Source: Paenibacillus dendritiformis (lineage in GTDB: Bacteria > Bacillota > Bacilli > Paenibacillales > Paenibacillaceae). Taken from it: a stretch of 64,000 nt of DNA. The notes under the pieces were generated by a model that saw nothing but the letters and a program-made list of their open reading frames with translations, had not been told where the DNA came from and did not search any database. Of the stretch, positions 42,181-50,919 are shown piece after piece. Position 1 is the stretch's first letter, and every line of letters begins with the position of its first letter. The position numbers and the translations under genes are program-made. The stretch spans positions 4,092,501 through 4,156,500 of the forward strand of contig NZ_AP025344.1 in assembly GCF_021654795.1 (NCBI RefSeq), written 5' to 3'.

Positions 42181-42813
42181 TCAGAAAAAATAGAGAAGAT
42201 CCGATAACTCATTTATAATCATATTGGCTTTGCATTCGCCGGGAGCAATTTTTTTTCGGTTTCGATTTATAAATACGGATGTCCAGCCGGCATTATTCGC
42301 CCCGTTAATATCCGATGTCAGAGAGTCACCTATAAATACCAATTCTCCCCTCTTTAATTTCAATTTTTCTTCTGCAGCCTTAAAGATTTCTTTGCTTGGT
42401 TTCGCATAGCCTATATTGAATGAATAGATAGTACATTCATCGAAATAACCTGCCAAATTCAGTTCGTCCAAGGATTTATTATTCCAGCAATAAGCATTAG
42501 AAATAATGCCTAACTTATAGTTTTTTTTTAAATCATTTAGAATTTTTCGAGAATCCGGAAACAACTGAGCTTCTGATTTATGGGAAGCAATGATCTCGAT
42601 AATATCGTGCGGTCTCGAATATCCGACATCCATACAGAAATTTTCGGCTAACCGATGAAAATGATTGTTTTGGGTTAAAAAATGTTTTGCAATATAGGGT
42701 TTCAATTCATTTAATTCAATTTGAAGTAATTTGCTTAACTTAACGATCATTCTCTCATTTGTATTAAATTGAACTAGTGTCCCCCCAAGATCGAAGCATA
42801 TTCCCTTAATCAT
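42181..42813 (-). CDS. HAD-family phosphatase
   Basis: 210 residues. Motif I is C-F-D-L-G-G-T-L-V, so the usual second Asp of DxD is Gly, as in several HAD members with altered activity. Motif II I-I-S-N-A, motif III lysine in Y-A-K-P-S, and motif IV I-G-D-S-L-T-S-D are present. It overlaps the upstream PHP gene by four bases (ATGA). Loss of the second Asp, the usual general acid/base, may lower phosphatase activity. Confidence 0.82.
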   Translation of the reverse strand: MIKGICFDLGGTLVQFNTNERMIVKLSKLLQIELNELKPYIAKHFLTQNNHFHRLAENFCMDVGYSRPHDIIEIIASHKSEAQLFPDSRKILNDLKKNYKLGIISNAYCWNNKSLDELNLAGYFDECTIYSFNIGYAKPSKEIFKAAEEKLKLKRGELVFIGDSLTSDINGANNAGWTSVFINRNRKKIAPGECKANMIINELSDLLYFF

Positions 42814-43961
42814 CTTTGTCTCGCCTCATTAGATTTCTTCAATGCATGAAACAAAGCCATCAAATCGGTTTTGGAGGTCTCATAAAAACTCATCTCTTCA
42901 TATAACTGATTTGACTTCTCATGATTATCTGATCCGCGGGTGACAAATAACCCGAGTTCTTCTGCTTTTGTCTTAATATGATCCATAGTTGCATGGCGGT
43001 TCCTCTTATTCAATTCAAGCGCACAAAGATTAATATCCATATTCAGACAATCTCTCATTAAATGGAGCTTATCACCATTAGGATGTGCAAAAACCGTAAT
43101 CCCTTCTTTAAAAAGTTCATTGATTTCAAGCTGGCCATAATTACGAATTGACAAATTACCGCTTGTGTCATGCTCAGGATAGTCCTCATCATCGATACCC
43201 CTAACAGAAAAAAGCGGTGACAAGAGCCTGGACGGGTACATGGAACTTCCAAAAATATGTTTATACTTGCTTTTGAATCGATTAATGGCTAATGTTCTTA
43301 ATTTGGCTCTTGTTTCAGACGGGTCCGATTTAATGTCCTGCTCGATATGACTTACTATTTCCCCTAATGGAATGTTGCAAGGTTCTAGCTTGGCATGAAT
43401 ATAGGAAATCAGGGATGGATATTCCGGTGTTGATACTTTGCAAGCTTTCAAGTATTGTTCATACTCAGAAATAGAAAAATGTATATGGTATTGATTTGAA
43501 AAATAGTTTAAAGTCTGATTCCTTTCAATTTGATCAAATTGCCTTTCTGCTCTCCTCCAAAATGCAGCTATATTATTCTCAAGGTTGTTTTTCAAGGCCG
43601 TGCTTTCTGGATTAAAACCATATTTCAATATATGGCACATATCTCCATACTCTTTATACCTTACGGTGAATTCAATTCCTGGAATAATAATTGGAATGGA
43701 TCTTCCTATTAAAGAATATTCCCTCACAATATCTTTTATAATGTGATATGCCTGAACAGAATCGTGATCGGTAATGGAGATCACATCGAACTGGAGCTCC
43801 GCAGCGCGCTCAATGATGTCTTGTACCGTCTGCTTGCCATCTGCAGAAAAGTCTGAGTGGGTATGCAGATCAACGTAGTAAATATATTGATCTTTATCTA
43901 GAAGCGCTTGGAGCTGATTAAGACTTTCCAAATTATACTGTTCCCAGAAAAATATAGACAA
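42810..43961 (-). CDS. PHP-domain phosphoesterase
   Basis: 383 residues from TTG 43961, with AAGGAGG nine bases upstream. The trinuclear-metal PHP motifs are visible: D-L-H33-T-H35-S-D-F-S-A-D-G, I-T-D65-H66-D-S, a central E in I-P-G-I-E-F, F-A-H-P-N-G-D, and G-S-D-N-H near the end. An inserted region of about 120 residues lies between the central Glu and the A-H-P-N motif, longer than in polymerase-type or histidinol phosphatase PHP proteins. It probably removes a phosphate from a sugar intermediate. It follows the phosphoketolase gene with 14 bases between. Confidence 0.82.
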   Translation of the reverse strand: MSIFFWEQYNLESLNQLQALLDKDQYIYYVDLHTHSDFSADGKQTVQDIIERAAELQFDVISITDHDSVQAYHIIKDIVREYSLIGRSIPIIIPGIEFTVRYKEYGDMCHILKYGFNPESTALKNNLENNIAAFWRRAERQFDQIERNQTLNYFSNQYHIHFSISEYEQYLKACKVSTPEYPSLISYIHAKLEPCNIPLGEIVSHIEQDIKSDPSETRAKLRTLAINRFKSKYKHIFGSSMYPSRLLSPLFSVRGIDDEDYPEHDTSGNLSIRNYGQLEINELFKEGITVFAHPNGDKLHLMRDCLNMDINLCALELNKRNRHATMDHIKTKAEELGLFVTRGSDNHEKSNQLYEEMSFYETSKTDLMALFHALKKSNEARQR

Positions 43962-43975
43962 TATTCAACACCTCC

Positions 43976-46249
43976 TTAACCCCCGTTTATTTCGAGACAA
44001 TATGCCGAAACTTCATTTCTGAGTTGTTCTTTCAAGCTTTTGACATCGACATCTTTCAATTTTCCGTATTTGACCAACATATCAAGTGAGAGTATCGCAA
44101 TTTGATAGCGGCTTACGCCATTTCTGATCATTTTATAAAAATCCGGGGCGGAACTGTCGCCTTCATCTTGATAGCCGAGAATACGAAAATTAGTGACATG
44201 GAGCCTCTCGAATAGCAGAGCTTTCATTGCGGAAGGATAACCATGAAAGTTAAAAATAACTGGTAACCTCGATGGAAAAATGGTCTCGAAATGTTCTTGT
44301 GCCAGAGCATGCCCAAATATTTTAGGAGAACCAAGTACAGTAATGTCGATAACGGAAACAAATCTAACTTTAATCTCAGGAACCATCAGTTTTAAAAGCG
44401 CAATACTCTCTATGCATTCCCTTGTCGGGTAGTCCCCTGCAGCAGCAAAGATAATGTCAGGATGAGCATCAGAAAAATGACTCCATTCAGCTATTCCCTT
44501 ACTTACCTGTGCCTGTGCTTGTTCGATAGTCGTCCATTGCGGCATTTCCCTTTTCGAAGAAATGATGACGTTAATTCGATTGTCACTTTTTAGACATGCA
44601 TCCACACAAGCTAATAAAGTGTTGGCATCACTTGGAAAATAACATCTTACAAATGAAAAGTTTTTGCCCACAGCCATATTAATAAATTCAGGATTTTGAT
44701 GTGAATACGTATTCGCCCAACACACACTGGTTAATAAATAATTGATGGAAGGGACAGACTCCCTCCAAGAAACGTTCTGTGATTGCGACAGGAATTTGGC
44801 ATACTGAGTCATCATGCTTCCAAATATCGGAGCAAACGCCTCATATGTGGGTAAGATGCCTCGACGTCCGGTTTGCAAATACCCTTGCAACCACCCGTGG
44901 CATACATGCTCACTTAAAATTTCCATAATCCTTCCATTTAAAGCGGTATCAATCTCTTCTAAACCAATTCGGTTATATGCCTTTTTTGTATGTAGCAAAA
45001 TGCCCCCCAACCCATTTGAAACCAGTTCATCAGGCGACATAATTCTAAAGTTCTCGTTCTTCTCGTTTAAGTTGAACACTTCACTTAAGTACGGAACAAT
45101 AATTTCGATATTTTTCATATACTTTTTTTCTATGGGGCTGATGGCATGTTTTTTTACGCTTGGGAAAATGAGTTCTTTTACGCTATCCTTAATTCTGGTT
45201 AGGCTTTGCCCTATTCGTTTGTTGCCTGCAGGTATGATGCTCCGAATTGCTTGGGAAAGAGAACCGTTGTCATCGAATAATTCAACTGGATTATAAGATT
45301 TTAACCAATTTTCCAGTAACTCAACGGAAGAGCAGGGAGCAGGAACAGGATTTTTGTGAGAGCTCGCCCTCCCTTCACTAAAAGGACCAGTCCATCCCTT
45401 CGGTGTTTTGAGTATCAGCATCGGCCACCTCACATCTGGAAGGCTCTTCTTTTTAATCCCGTTAATTTGCATATACGCCGTTTCCAAGGCAGCGTAGATT
45501 TCGAAGTGATTTCCAGTTACCAACAAAGGAAGATAACCTAATCCCGTAAAATAGGAAATAAGTTCTTCATTTGTCAAGGTCGACAATATTGAGCGCCCTC
45601 CCATCCTATATCCGTTTAAATGAAGGATTGGGAGGACAACCCCTGATTTTTCCGGGTCCAAATATTTATTGCTTTGCCATGCTGCAGCTGTAGGCCCCGT
45701 CTCAGCCTCTCCGTCACCAACTATGCATACCGTTATGACTTCCGGCCGATCCAAGACAGAGCCATAAGCAACGCTCAATGCATAACCAAGTTCGCCACCG
45801 TCAACAATAACGCCGGGAAGATGGGGACTTACCTCTGTCCGGAATCCTTGACTGTGCCCAAATAAATATGTTAAACGCCCAACTCCAGGCTCATCTACGG
45901 TGAGTTCGGGATAATACTCTTGCAGCGATCGCTCGAGGAACAAATTAGAGAGCAAGGCGCATGCCGCATGCCCGGGGCCAACGACCAGATTTACATCCAC
46001 ATCGTACCTGCAAATAAAAGCATTTAAATGCGCATAAATAAAGTTAATTCCAGGACTGGTTCCCCAATGTCCAGGCACCACCTCTTTAAGATGTTCCGCT
46101 TTTAACTTCTCTTTCAAAAAAAAGTTCTGTTTCAAATACATTTGAAGCACCGTGATGTAATTACTAGCCCGCCAATACTTGTCAATCAAATCAATTTGAT
46201 CGGACTTACTTAAGTATTTTTTAGCATGAAGTAATGTATCACCAGTCAT
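43976..46249 (-). CDS. Divergent phosphoketolase-like TPP enzyme
   Basis: 757 residues, slightly short of the usual 790-820. It has the XFP layout: G-H-W-G-T-S-P-G-I-N-F-I-Y-A-H, V-G-D-G-E-A-E-T-G-P for TPP, S-E-H-V...G-W-L-Q-G-Y-L-Q-T-G-R and S-H-Q-N-P. Compared with family sequences as I recall them, G-H-G-G is G-H-A-A, the I-H-E-G-G-E-L-G histidine is Val (V-I-V-D-G-G-E-L-G), the following L-S-H is L-S-V, and N-G-F-K-I-S-N-P is N-G-Y-R-M-G-G-R. TPP binding seems kept while substrate or phosphate contacts changed. Normal enzymes split xylulose-5-P or fructose-6-P to acetyl-P. It heads the island operon. Confidence 0.85.
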   Translation of the reverse strand: MTGDTLLHAKKYLSKSDQIDLIDKYWRASNYITVLQMYLKQNFFLKEKLKAEHLKEVVPGHWGTSPGINFIYAHLNAFICRYDVDVNLVVGPGHAACALLSNLFLERSLQEYYPELTVDEPGVGRLTYLFGHSQGFRTEVSPHLPGVIVDGGELGYALSVAYGSVLDRPEVITVCIVGDGEAETGPTAAAWQSNKYLDPEKSGVVLPILHLNGYRMGGRSILSTLTNEELISYFTGLGYLPLLVTGNHFEIYAALETAYMQINGIKKKSLPDVRWPMLILKTPKGWTGPFSEGRASSHKNPVPAPCSSVELLENWLKSYNPVELFDDNGSLSQAIRSIIPAGNKRIGQSLTRIKDSVKELIFPSVKKHAISPIEKKYMKNIEIIVPYLSEVFNLNEKNENFRIMSPDELVSNGLGGILLHTKKAYNRIGLEEIDTALNGRIMEILSEHVCHGWLQGYLQTGRRGILPTYEAFAPIFGSMMTQYAKFLSQSQNVSWRESVPSINYLLTSVCWANTYSHQNPEFINMAVGKNFSFVRCYFPSDANTLLACVDACLKSDNRINVIISSKREMPQWTTIEQAQAQVSKGIAEWSHFSDAHPDIIFAAAGDYPTRECIESIALLKLMVPEIKVRFVSVIDITVLGSPKIFGHALAQEHFETIFPSRLPVIFNFHGYPSAMKALLFERLHVTNFRILGYQDEGDSSAPDFYKMIRNGVSRYQIAILSLDMLVKYGKLKDVDVKSLKEQLRNEVSAYCLEINGG

Positions 46250-46482
46250 CTTGTAACCCCATTTTCCATAAGATTCAACTCAAATTCTTGATGCCATTAT
46301 TAGGTCATTGACGTGAGCAATTTACACTATACTTCTTCATGGACAACAGGTTTTTAAAATTTAATTTTATACACGCACATTATTTATTGATATTTATAAT
46401 CATACTACCAATGGTAACATCTGTAAACGTTTTTTTTTGCATTTTACTTTTGGCTTAGCCCCTCCTTCGAACGGCAGCCGCT
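46250..46482 (-). promoter_or_regulatory. Control region of the island operon
   Basis: Very AT-rich stretch between the phosphoketolase start and the histidine-kinase stop. It contains a palindrome TACCA-A-TGGTA at 46406-46416 that could bind a regulator, and a nearby partial cre-like TGTAAACGT. No confident -35/-10 pair stands out. The base composition changes to GC-rich near 46460-46490, which marks the island edge. Confidence 0.4.
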
Positions 46483-47793
46483 CTAGAATCCAAGCGTGAA
46501 CGTAAAGGTCGCGCCCTCATTCTCCTTGCTGTCGGCATATATTTTGCCGCCGAGCCGGTCGATAATCGCTTTGGCAATCGGAAGTCCCAAGCCATAACCG
46601 CCGTTCTCCTGCGTTCTGGCCGGATCAGCCCGGTAAAAACGGTCGAACAGCTTGGACAGATGCTGGGGCGGGATCCCTTTGCCGCTGTTTTTTATGGAAA
46701 AGGCAAGGTGATGCCTTGTTTTTTTCATCGTAATATGAATATGGCCTTTCTTCTCCGTATACTTGATCGCGTTATCCACGAGGATCGTAATAACCTGCTT
46801 CACTTTTTCGCAGTCGCTTTTGACGATCATGTTCGGTTCCACTTCCTGCAGCAGCGTAATCTCCTTCTCGAACGCCACCGCCTCCATCGCCAAGATCACA
46901 TCGCTTACCATTTCGCTCATATCAAAAGGGGTAACATTCAATTTGAGATTGATGTCCTCCGTCTTCGCGAGATATAAAAGATCGTTCACTAGCCGGCCTA
47001 TTCTCTCGGTTTGGTTCTTGATATAATCCAGCCATTTCCTCTGGCTCCGAATCGTCTCTCCCTCATTGGCAAGCAGGGCATCGGAATTGGCATTGATAAT
47101 GGCGAGCGGCGTCTTCAGTTCATGAGAGACGTCCGCAAAGAATTGCTTTTGCTTCTCCCAGGTGTCGGCAATCGGCGCGATCGACCGGTTGGCAAAGAAC
47201 AGACTAATCGCAAAAATGACAAACAGCATAAGGAGACCGACAATAACTAACGTCGTCAGAAGCTCCATTAAGGTGTTATAGGACTCTGTTACATCTAAAA
47301 AGGCAATCTGATAATGATCTCCGTTCGCATTGACCCTGAAGCTCTTTCCGTTTTCATAAGATATCAGCGTGCCGTTCATCGGAGAGAGTTGATATTGCCA
47401 TCGCTTATCGTCGAGTGAGATCGTGCCGCTCCCCTTTTTCCCGCCCCTGACAAGCTCGGCGGCCTTATAATAGGTCTCCTCCGGCATATCAATATAGGAG
47501 ATGACTTTCATGAGGACTCCTTGCGAATTGACAATCATGTTGAATGAAAGAGTAGATTCGGAAGGAACGACACCGATAACTACCTTCTCCCTGGCGGCAG
47601 CGTCCGGCAAGTTAAGATAGGCCGCGTTAGGTTTGGAGGAGATCAAGTCCAATTTATTTTGATTTTCGCTACGAATGTTGTTAGAGGTCGTAAAATAAAT
47701 GACGGCAAAGGCGCCAATCATCACGATAGAAATGATGGACATATTCAGCAGCAGAAGCCGGTTCCGCAGTTGATTAAACATAGGATTTCCCAT
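46483..47793 (-). CDS. Sensor histidine kinase
   Basis: 436 residues with two membrane helices (about 15-38 and 182-205) around an extracellular sensor of about 140 residues. The HisKA box is F-F-A-D-V-S-H-E-L-K-T-P-L-A, the ATPase domain has D-N-A-I-K-Y-T, G-K-G-I-P-P and G-G-Y-G-L-G-L-P-I-A. It partners the response regulator whose gene overlaps its start by 20 bases. ATG 47793 or ATG 47781 could be the start; neither has a strong site, consistent with translational coupling. The signal is unknown. Confidence 0.9.
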   Translation of the reverse strand: MGNPMFNQLRNRLLLLNMSIISIVMIGAFAVIYFTTSNNIRSENQNKLDLISSKPNAAYLNLPDAAAREKVVIGVVPSESTLSFNMIVNSQGVLMKVISYIDMPEETYYKAAELVRGGKKGSGTISLDDKRWQYQLSPMNGTLISYENGKSFRVNANGDHYQIAFLDVTESYNTLMELLTTLVIVGLLMLFVIFAISLFFANRSIAPIADTWEKQKQFFADVSHELKTPLAIINANSDALLANEGETIRSQRKWLDYIKNQTERIGRLVNDLLYLAKTEDINLKLNVTPFDMSEMVSDVILAMEAVAFEKEITLLQEVEPNMIVKSDCEKVKQVITILVDNAIKYTEKKGHIHITMKKTRHHLAFSIKNSGKGIPPQHLSKLFDRFYRADPARTQENGGYGLGLPIAKAIIDRLGGKIYADSKENEGATFTFTLGF

Positions 47794-48475
47794 CTTTCGG
47801 CGTTTTTAACAGATAGCCTGCGCTTCGCACCGTCTGAATCCGAACCCCGGAATGCAAATGGGTTAATTTTTTGCGCAAAAAAGAGATATACACTTCCACA
47901 TGATTATCCTCCGCGTCGGCGTCGTATCCCCACAGCTTCTCGATGATCGAATCCTTGGATACAATCATTCCTTGGCGAGTCATTAACAGCTCCAGCAATT
48001 GACTTTCTTTCAAGGTGAGCTTGAAGTTCTTGTCTCCGCAGCTAAGGTGTAAGGAGAAGGGATCGAGCTCAATGTCTCCATATTGCAAAACGTTTTCATG
48101 GATCGGCACATTTTTGCGGCGTCCCAAGGCACGCAGGCGGGCCAGCAATTCCTCCGTCTGAAAAGGCTTGGCCAAGTAATCATCCGCTCCGCTGTCAAGA
48201 CCTTCCACCTTGTCTTCGGTTGAGCCCTTTGCCGTGAGCAGGATGACCGGAGTTTGAATGCCGCTTTCCCGCAATTCTTTCAGAACCTGGAGGCCGTTCA
48301 TTTTGGGCAGCATAATATCGAGAATGATAATATCATAAATATCGGTAAGGCCGCAGTCCAAGCCGTACTCCCCGTCAAACGCCAAATCTATGGTGTAATT
48401 TCTTTTCTTGAGAACCTGTTCCATGGCTTCGGCCATATGCTTTTCATCTTCGACCATTAAAATCCTCACTTGCAT
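47774..48475 (-). CDS. OmpR/PhoB-family response regulator
   Basis: 233 residues. The receiver domain has the acidic pocket V-E-D-E, the phospho-acceptor I-I-I-L-D-I-M-L-P, T-A-K with the conserved Lys, and K-P-F. The winged-helix output domain ends R-T-V-R-S-A-G-Y-L-L. It forms a two-gene unit with the histidine kinase downstream. The secreted Asp-box protein upstream is a plausible target or co-regulated partner. Confidence 0.92.
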   Translation of the reverse strand: MQVRILMVEDEKHMAEAMEQVLKKRNYTIDLAFDGEYGLDCGLTDIYDIIILDIMLPKMNGLQVLKELRESGIQTPVILLTAKGSTEDKVEGLDSGADDYLAKPFQTEELLARLRALGRRKNVPIHENVLQYGDIELDPFSLHLSCGDKNFKLTLKESQLLELLMTRQGMIVSKDSIIEKLWGYDADAEDNHVEVYISFLRKKLTHLHSGVRIQTVRSAGYLLKTPKDGKSYV

Positions 48476-48558
48476 CCCCCATTGTTCGGTTATAAGCGCC
48501 TGATATATCGCCAGTCTGCAGCGTTTGGCGCGGGTCCGTTCGCTGCTGCGACGACAAT

Positions 48559-48597
48559 ATCCGCAACCTTGGGGTTTTCACCCCATCAGTTGCGGAT
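48559..48597. other. Hairpin between the Asp-box gene and the response regulator
   Basis: Outer stem ATCCGCAAC / GTTGCGGAT and inner stem GGGGT / ACCCC around TTTC. There is no T-run, so it may slow or partly end transcription from the Asp-box gene into the regulator pair. Confidence 0.5.
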
Positions 48598-48619
48598 TTG
48601 TGCGCTGCTTCAAGCCATG

Positions 48620-49168
48620 TTATTTTTTGATTTTCACGCCTTCAGGGGCTTGTTCGCTCCAAGTCTGGCCGCCGTCGGTAGAGAACAGCTTCTTGCCGTT
48701 TTCCAGCTTAACCATCACGTTATTTTTCATTCCTTCTTCCGAGGTGACCTTAGTTTGAATGATGACGTTCCCTTTTTCGCCCTTGTTCAAGGCCGGCATC
48801 CCTTCCGGCGCCGTCTCGCTCCAGGTCTGGCCGTCATCCGTGGAGTACAGCGTCTTGCCGTTCTCCGACTTGATCATCACCTTTGATTTAATTCCGTCTG
48901 CGGACGCCAACTTATGTTTGATTTGCATGTTCCCTTCGCCCATTTGGCCGATTTTGATTCCTTGCATATTGGCAGGAGCGTTCTCGTTCCAAGTCTGCCC
49001 GCCGTCCACAGAGTAGGAGACGACTCCATTTTCATGCTTTACGAACATCGCATCGCTGGCTCCTTCGGCCGCAAAGGTGGTTGTTCCCGATCCTAATGTA
49101 AGAGCAAGCGCTCCGCACAGGATGGCTGCGCCCGCTTTCTTTTTGGCTGTGTTCATTGCGTTAATCAT
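48620..49168 (-). CDS. Secreted protein with three Asp-box (BNR) repeats
   Basis: 182 residues from ATG 49168; GGAGG eight bases upstream decides it (an ATG at 49183 overlaps the ribosome site). A signal peptide of about 32 residues ends T-T-F-A-A-E. Three copies of Y-S-x-D-G/D-G-Q-T-W-x-E-x-A-P occur at roughly 50-residue spacing, the S-x-D-x-G-x-T-W Asp-box of beta-propeller proteins such as sialidases. Three boxes are too few for a full propeller, so it may oligomerise or be a fragment-sized binding module. It lies upstream of a two-component system. Confidence 0.78.
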   Translation of the reverse strand: MINAMNTAKKKAGAAILCGALALTLGSGTTTFAAEGASDAMFVKHENGVVSYSVDGGQTWNENAPANMQGIKIGQMGEGNMQIKHKLASADGIKSKVMIKSENGKTLYSTDDGQTWSETAPEGMPALNKGEKGNVIIQTKVTSEEGMKNNVMVKLENGKKLFSTDGGQTWSEQAPEGVKIKK

Positions 49169-49427
49169 ACACGATACCTCCATGTTTGCTTTTTTTTGTA
49201 GACAGCTGCCTTACGATTTCTAATTATAAGCACCTTACCTTTAACGAACCTTAAATGAAAAAAACTGGCTAGAAGCAGGCCTGATATGCTCCCCTCTGCG
49301 GCAGACAGGTGAAAGAAATAGAACCCAACGGATTATGCCGCTACTAGGCAGGGCGGGCCAGCATACGCGTGGCGAAAGGCAAAGCCGCAAAAAAGAGCGT
49401 TGTGTTGGCGGAATTGATTTGGGGAGA

Positions 49428-49614
49428 GAAATCCTGCAAAAGTGCAGCAATTATCACCCAACCGCGGCGCACAGTGAGAATCCTGCAAGAGTGCAGCATT
49501 TTCCCCCATTAATGTGCTTGTTTGGTTCATTCGTCATGAATTGATGTATTTTTGCAGGAATTCTAACAAAATACCCTATTTGGGCGGATAAATAATGTAA
49601 ATTTGCAGGATTCA
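49428..49614. repeat. Cluster of four short palindromic repeats, set 1
   Basis: Four copies of a unit close to TCCTGCAAAAnTGCAGGA lie in the 650-base gene-free region: two plus-oriented (near 49432 and 49482) and two inverted (near 49545 and 49592). The same unit is found in nine or so copies at 58.54-59.06 kb. Otherwise the region shows no gene. Confidence 0.75.
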
Positions 49615-49836
49615 CTCCTCAGCACAAGAACAAGAAGCGTGCGCGCATCGCGGCATAGACAGCTTAAAAATAAAACAAACTTGAGTCCAAGCTTCCGCCA
49701 GTCCGCAGGCTGGTCGAATGAAGTCTCGTTTTCCGAATCTATCATGTTCAACCGCTGTCCGTTTCAAATCGGCTGTGACAATCATATCAATGTATAGTAG
49801 AGCGGGCAGAGATTCCACGCATAAAGGTGGGGTGAA

Positions 49837-50919
49837 ATGACAAAAATTTTATATTTGGGAGAGATTGGTTATCAAAACGCTGGCGATCAAGTCATGTGGG
49901 ATGTGTTCCGGCAGCACTTCAACAAGCATCTCGACGCGAGCCGCTTCCATGTCGCCGGATCACTGGCCAATGCAGCCGACCCATTGGCATTCGATGCCGT
50001 CGTGCTTGGGGGCGGTTCTTTAATCTCTCCCCTCTATCTTTCGAAGCTCGAAGCAGCGTTTAAGGGCAGCACGCCGTACTATATTTGGGGTTCCGGCGTG
50101 GATAAGCTGGTACCTAAACATATTCTGGACGCCATGCTTAACAGCGCTTCGCCGCCTGCCGGGCTTATCGTTCCCAGCATCCAAGGCGATATATTCCGGA
50201 ACGCCCGTTACGCGGCCGTTCGAGGTCCTCTTAGTCAAGCCTTTCTCCAAATGGCGGGCGTCCCTGCGGAAAGCATTGCGGTGAGCGGCGACCCTGCACT
50301 GCTGCTCACGCCTGGAGAAGCAAAGCCCGTCACGCACGACCCGCCCCTGCCGGGCGACAGGCCCTGTATTGGCATCAACTGGGGCACAGCGAGGAATGAA
50401 ATCTTCGGCAATGACGAGGCTTCCGTGGAGGACAAGTTGGTCACGGCCGCCAAGGAATGGATCCGGCAAGGCTATTCCATTCTTCTTTTCGCCATGTGGC
50501 CTAACGATATCCCGGCCAACCGACAGCTGATGCAAAAAATAGGATTCGAGAATCGCGTGCATCTATATGAAACCGTAAATCCATACGAATTAATGAGCAT
50601 TATAGGCCAATGCAAATTTACGGTCGATTTCAAATTACATGCCGCGGTGCTGTCGGCCGTCATGCGGGTCCCTTTTATCGCGCTGGGATACCGGTTCAAG
50701 GTGTATGATTTCGCCGCTTCCATCGATGCGATCCGTTACGTTGTATCGACCGATAGTTCGACCCTTGGCTATGAGCTGATGCATTTATCAAGCCTTATTG
50801 AAGAGAACTATAGCGAGACGGTCGCCGCACTTGATCAACGAGTCGTCCATTATCAAAAAATGAATATGTTGGCGGAGCCTTTCTTCGAAAGGTTAAAAAA
50901 GGAGGTTGAAACAAAATGA
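49837..50919 (+). CDS. Polysaccharide pyruvyl transferase family protein
   Basis: 360 residues. The opening Y-L-G-E-I-G-Y-Q-N-A-G-D-Q-V-M-W-D and the V-L-G-G-G-S-L-I-S segment are typical of the CsaB/PS_pyruv_trans family; F-T-V-D-F-K-L-H-A-A-V-L-S-A is the C-terminal donor-site motif. These enzymes move pyruvate from phosphoenolpyruvate to polysaccharide sugars; CsaB does so on wall polymers bound by SLH domains. ATG 49837 follows AAGGTGGGG. It overlaps the next gene by four bases (ATGA). Confidence 0.88.
   Translation: MTKILYLGEIGYQNAGDQVMWDVFRQHFNKHLDASRFHVAGSLANAADPLAFDAVVLGGGSLISPLYLSKLEAAFKGSTPYYIWGSGVDKLVPKHILDAMLNSASPPAGLIVPSIQGDIFRNARYAAVRGPLSQAFLQMAGVPAESIAVSGDPALLLTPGEAKPVTHDPPLPGDRPCIGINWGTARNEIFGNDEASVEDKLVTAAKEWIRQGYSILLFAMWPNDIPANRQLMQKIGFENRVHLYETVNPYELMSIIGQCKFTVDFKLHAAVLSAVMRVPFIALGYRFKVYDFAASIDAIRYVVSTDSSTLGYELMHLSSLIEENYSETVAALDQRVVHYQKMNMLAEPFFERLKKEVETK

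Noticed and set aside
31334..46249. Integrase, att sites or flanking IS that would explain transfer of the island
   Set aside because: None was visible at either edge and no convincing flanking direct repeat was found by eye; transfer is inferred from base composition only.
46421..46435. cre-like sequence CTGTAAACGTTTTTT before the island
   Set aside because: Two conserved positions (first W and the late C) do not fit; probably chance in AT-rich DNA.
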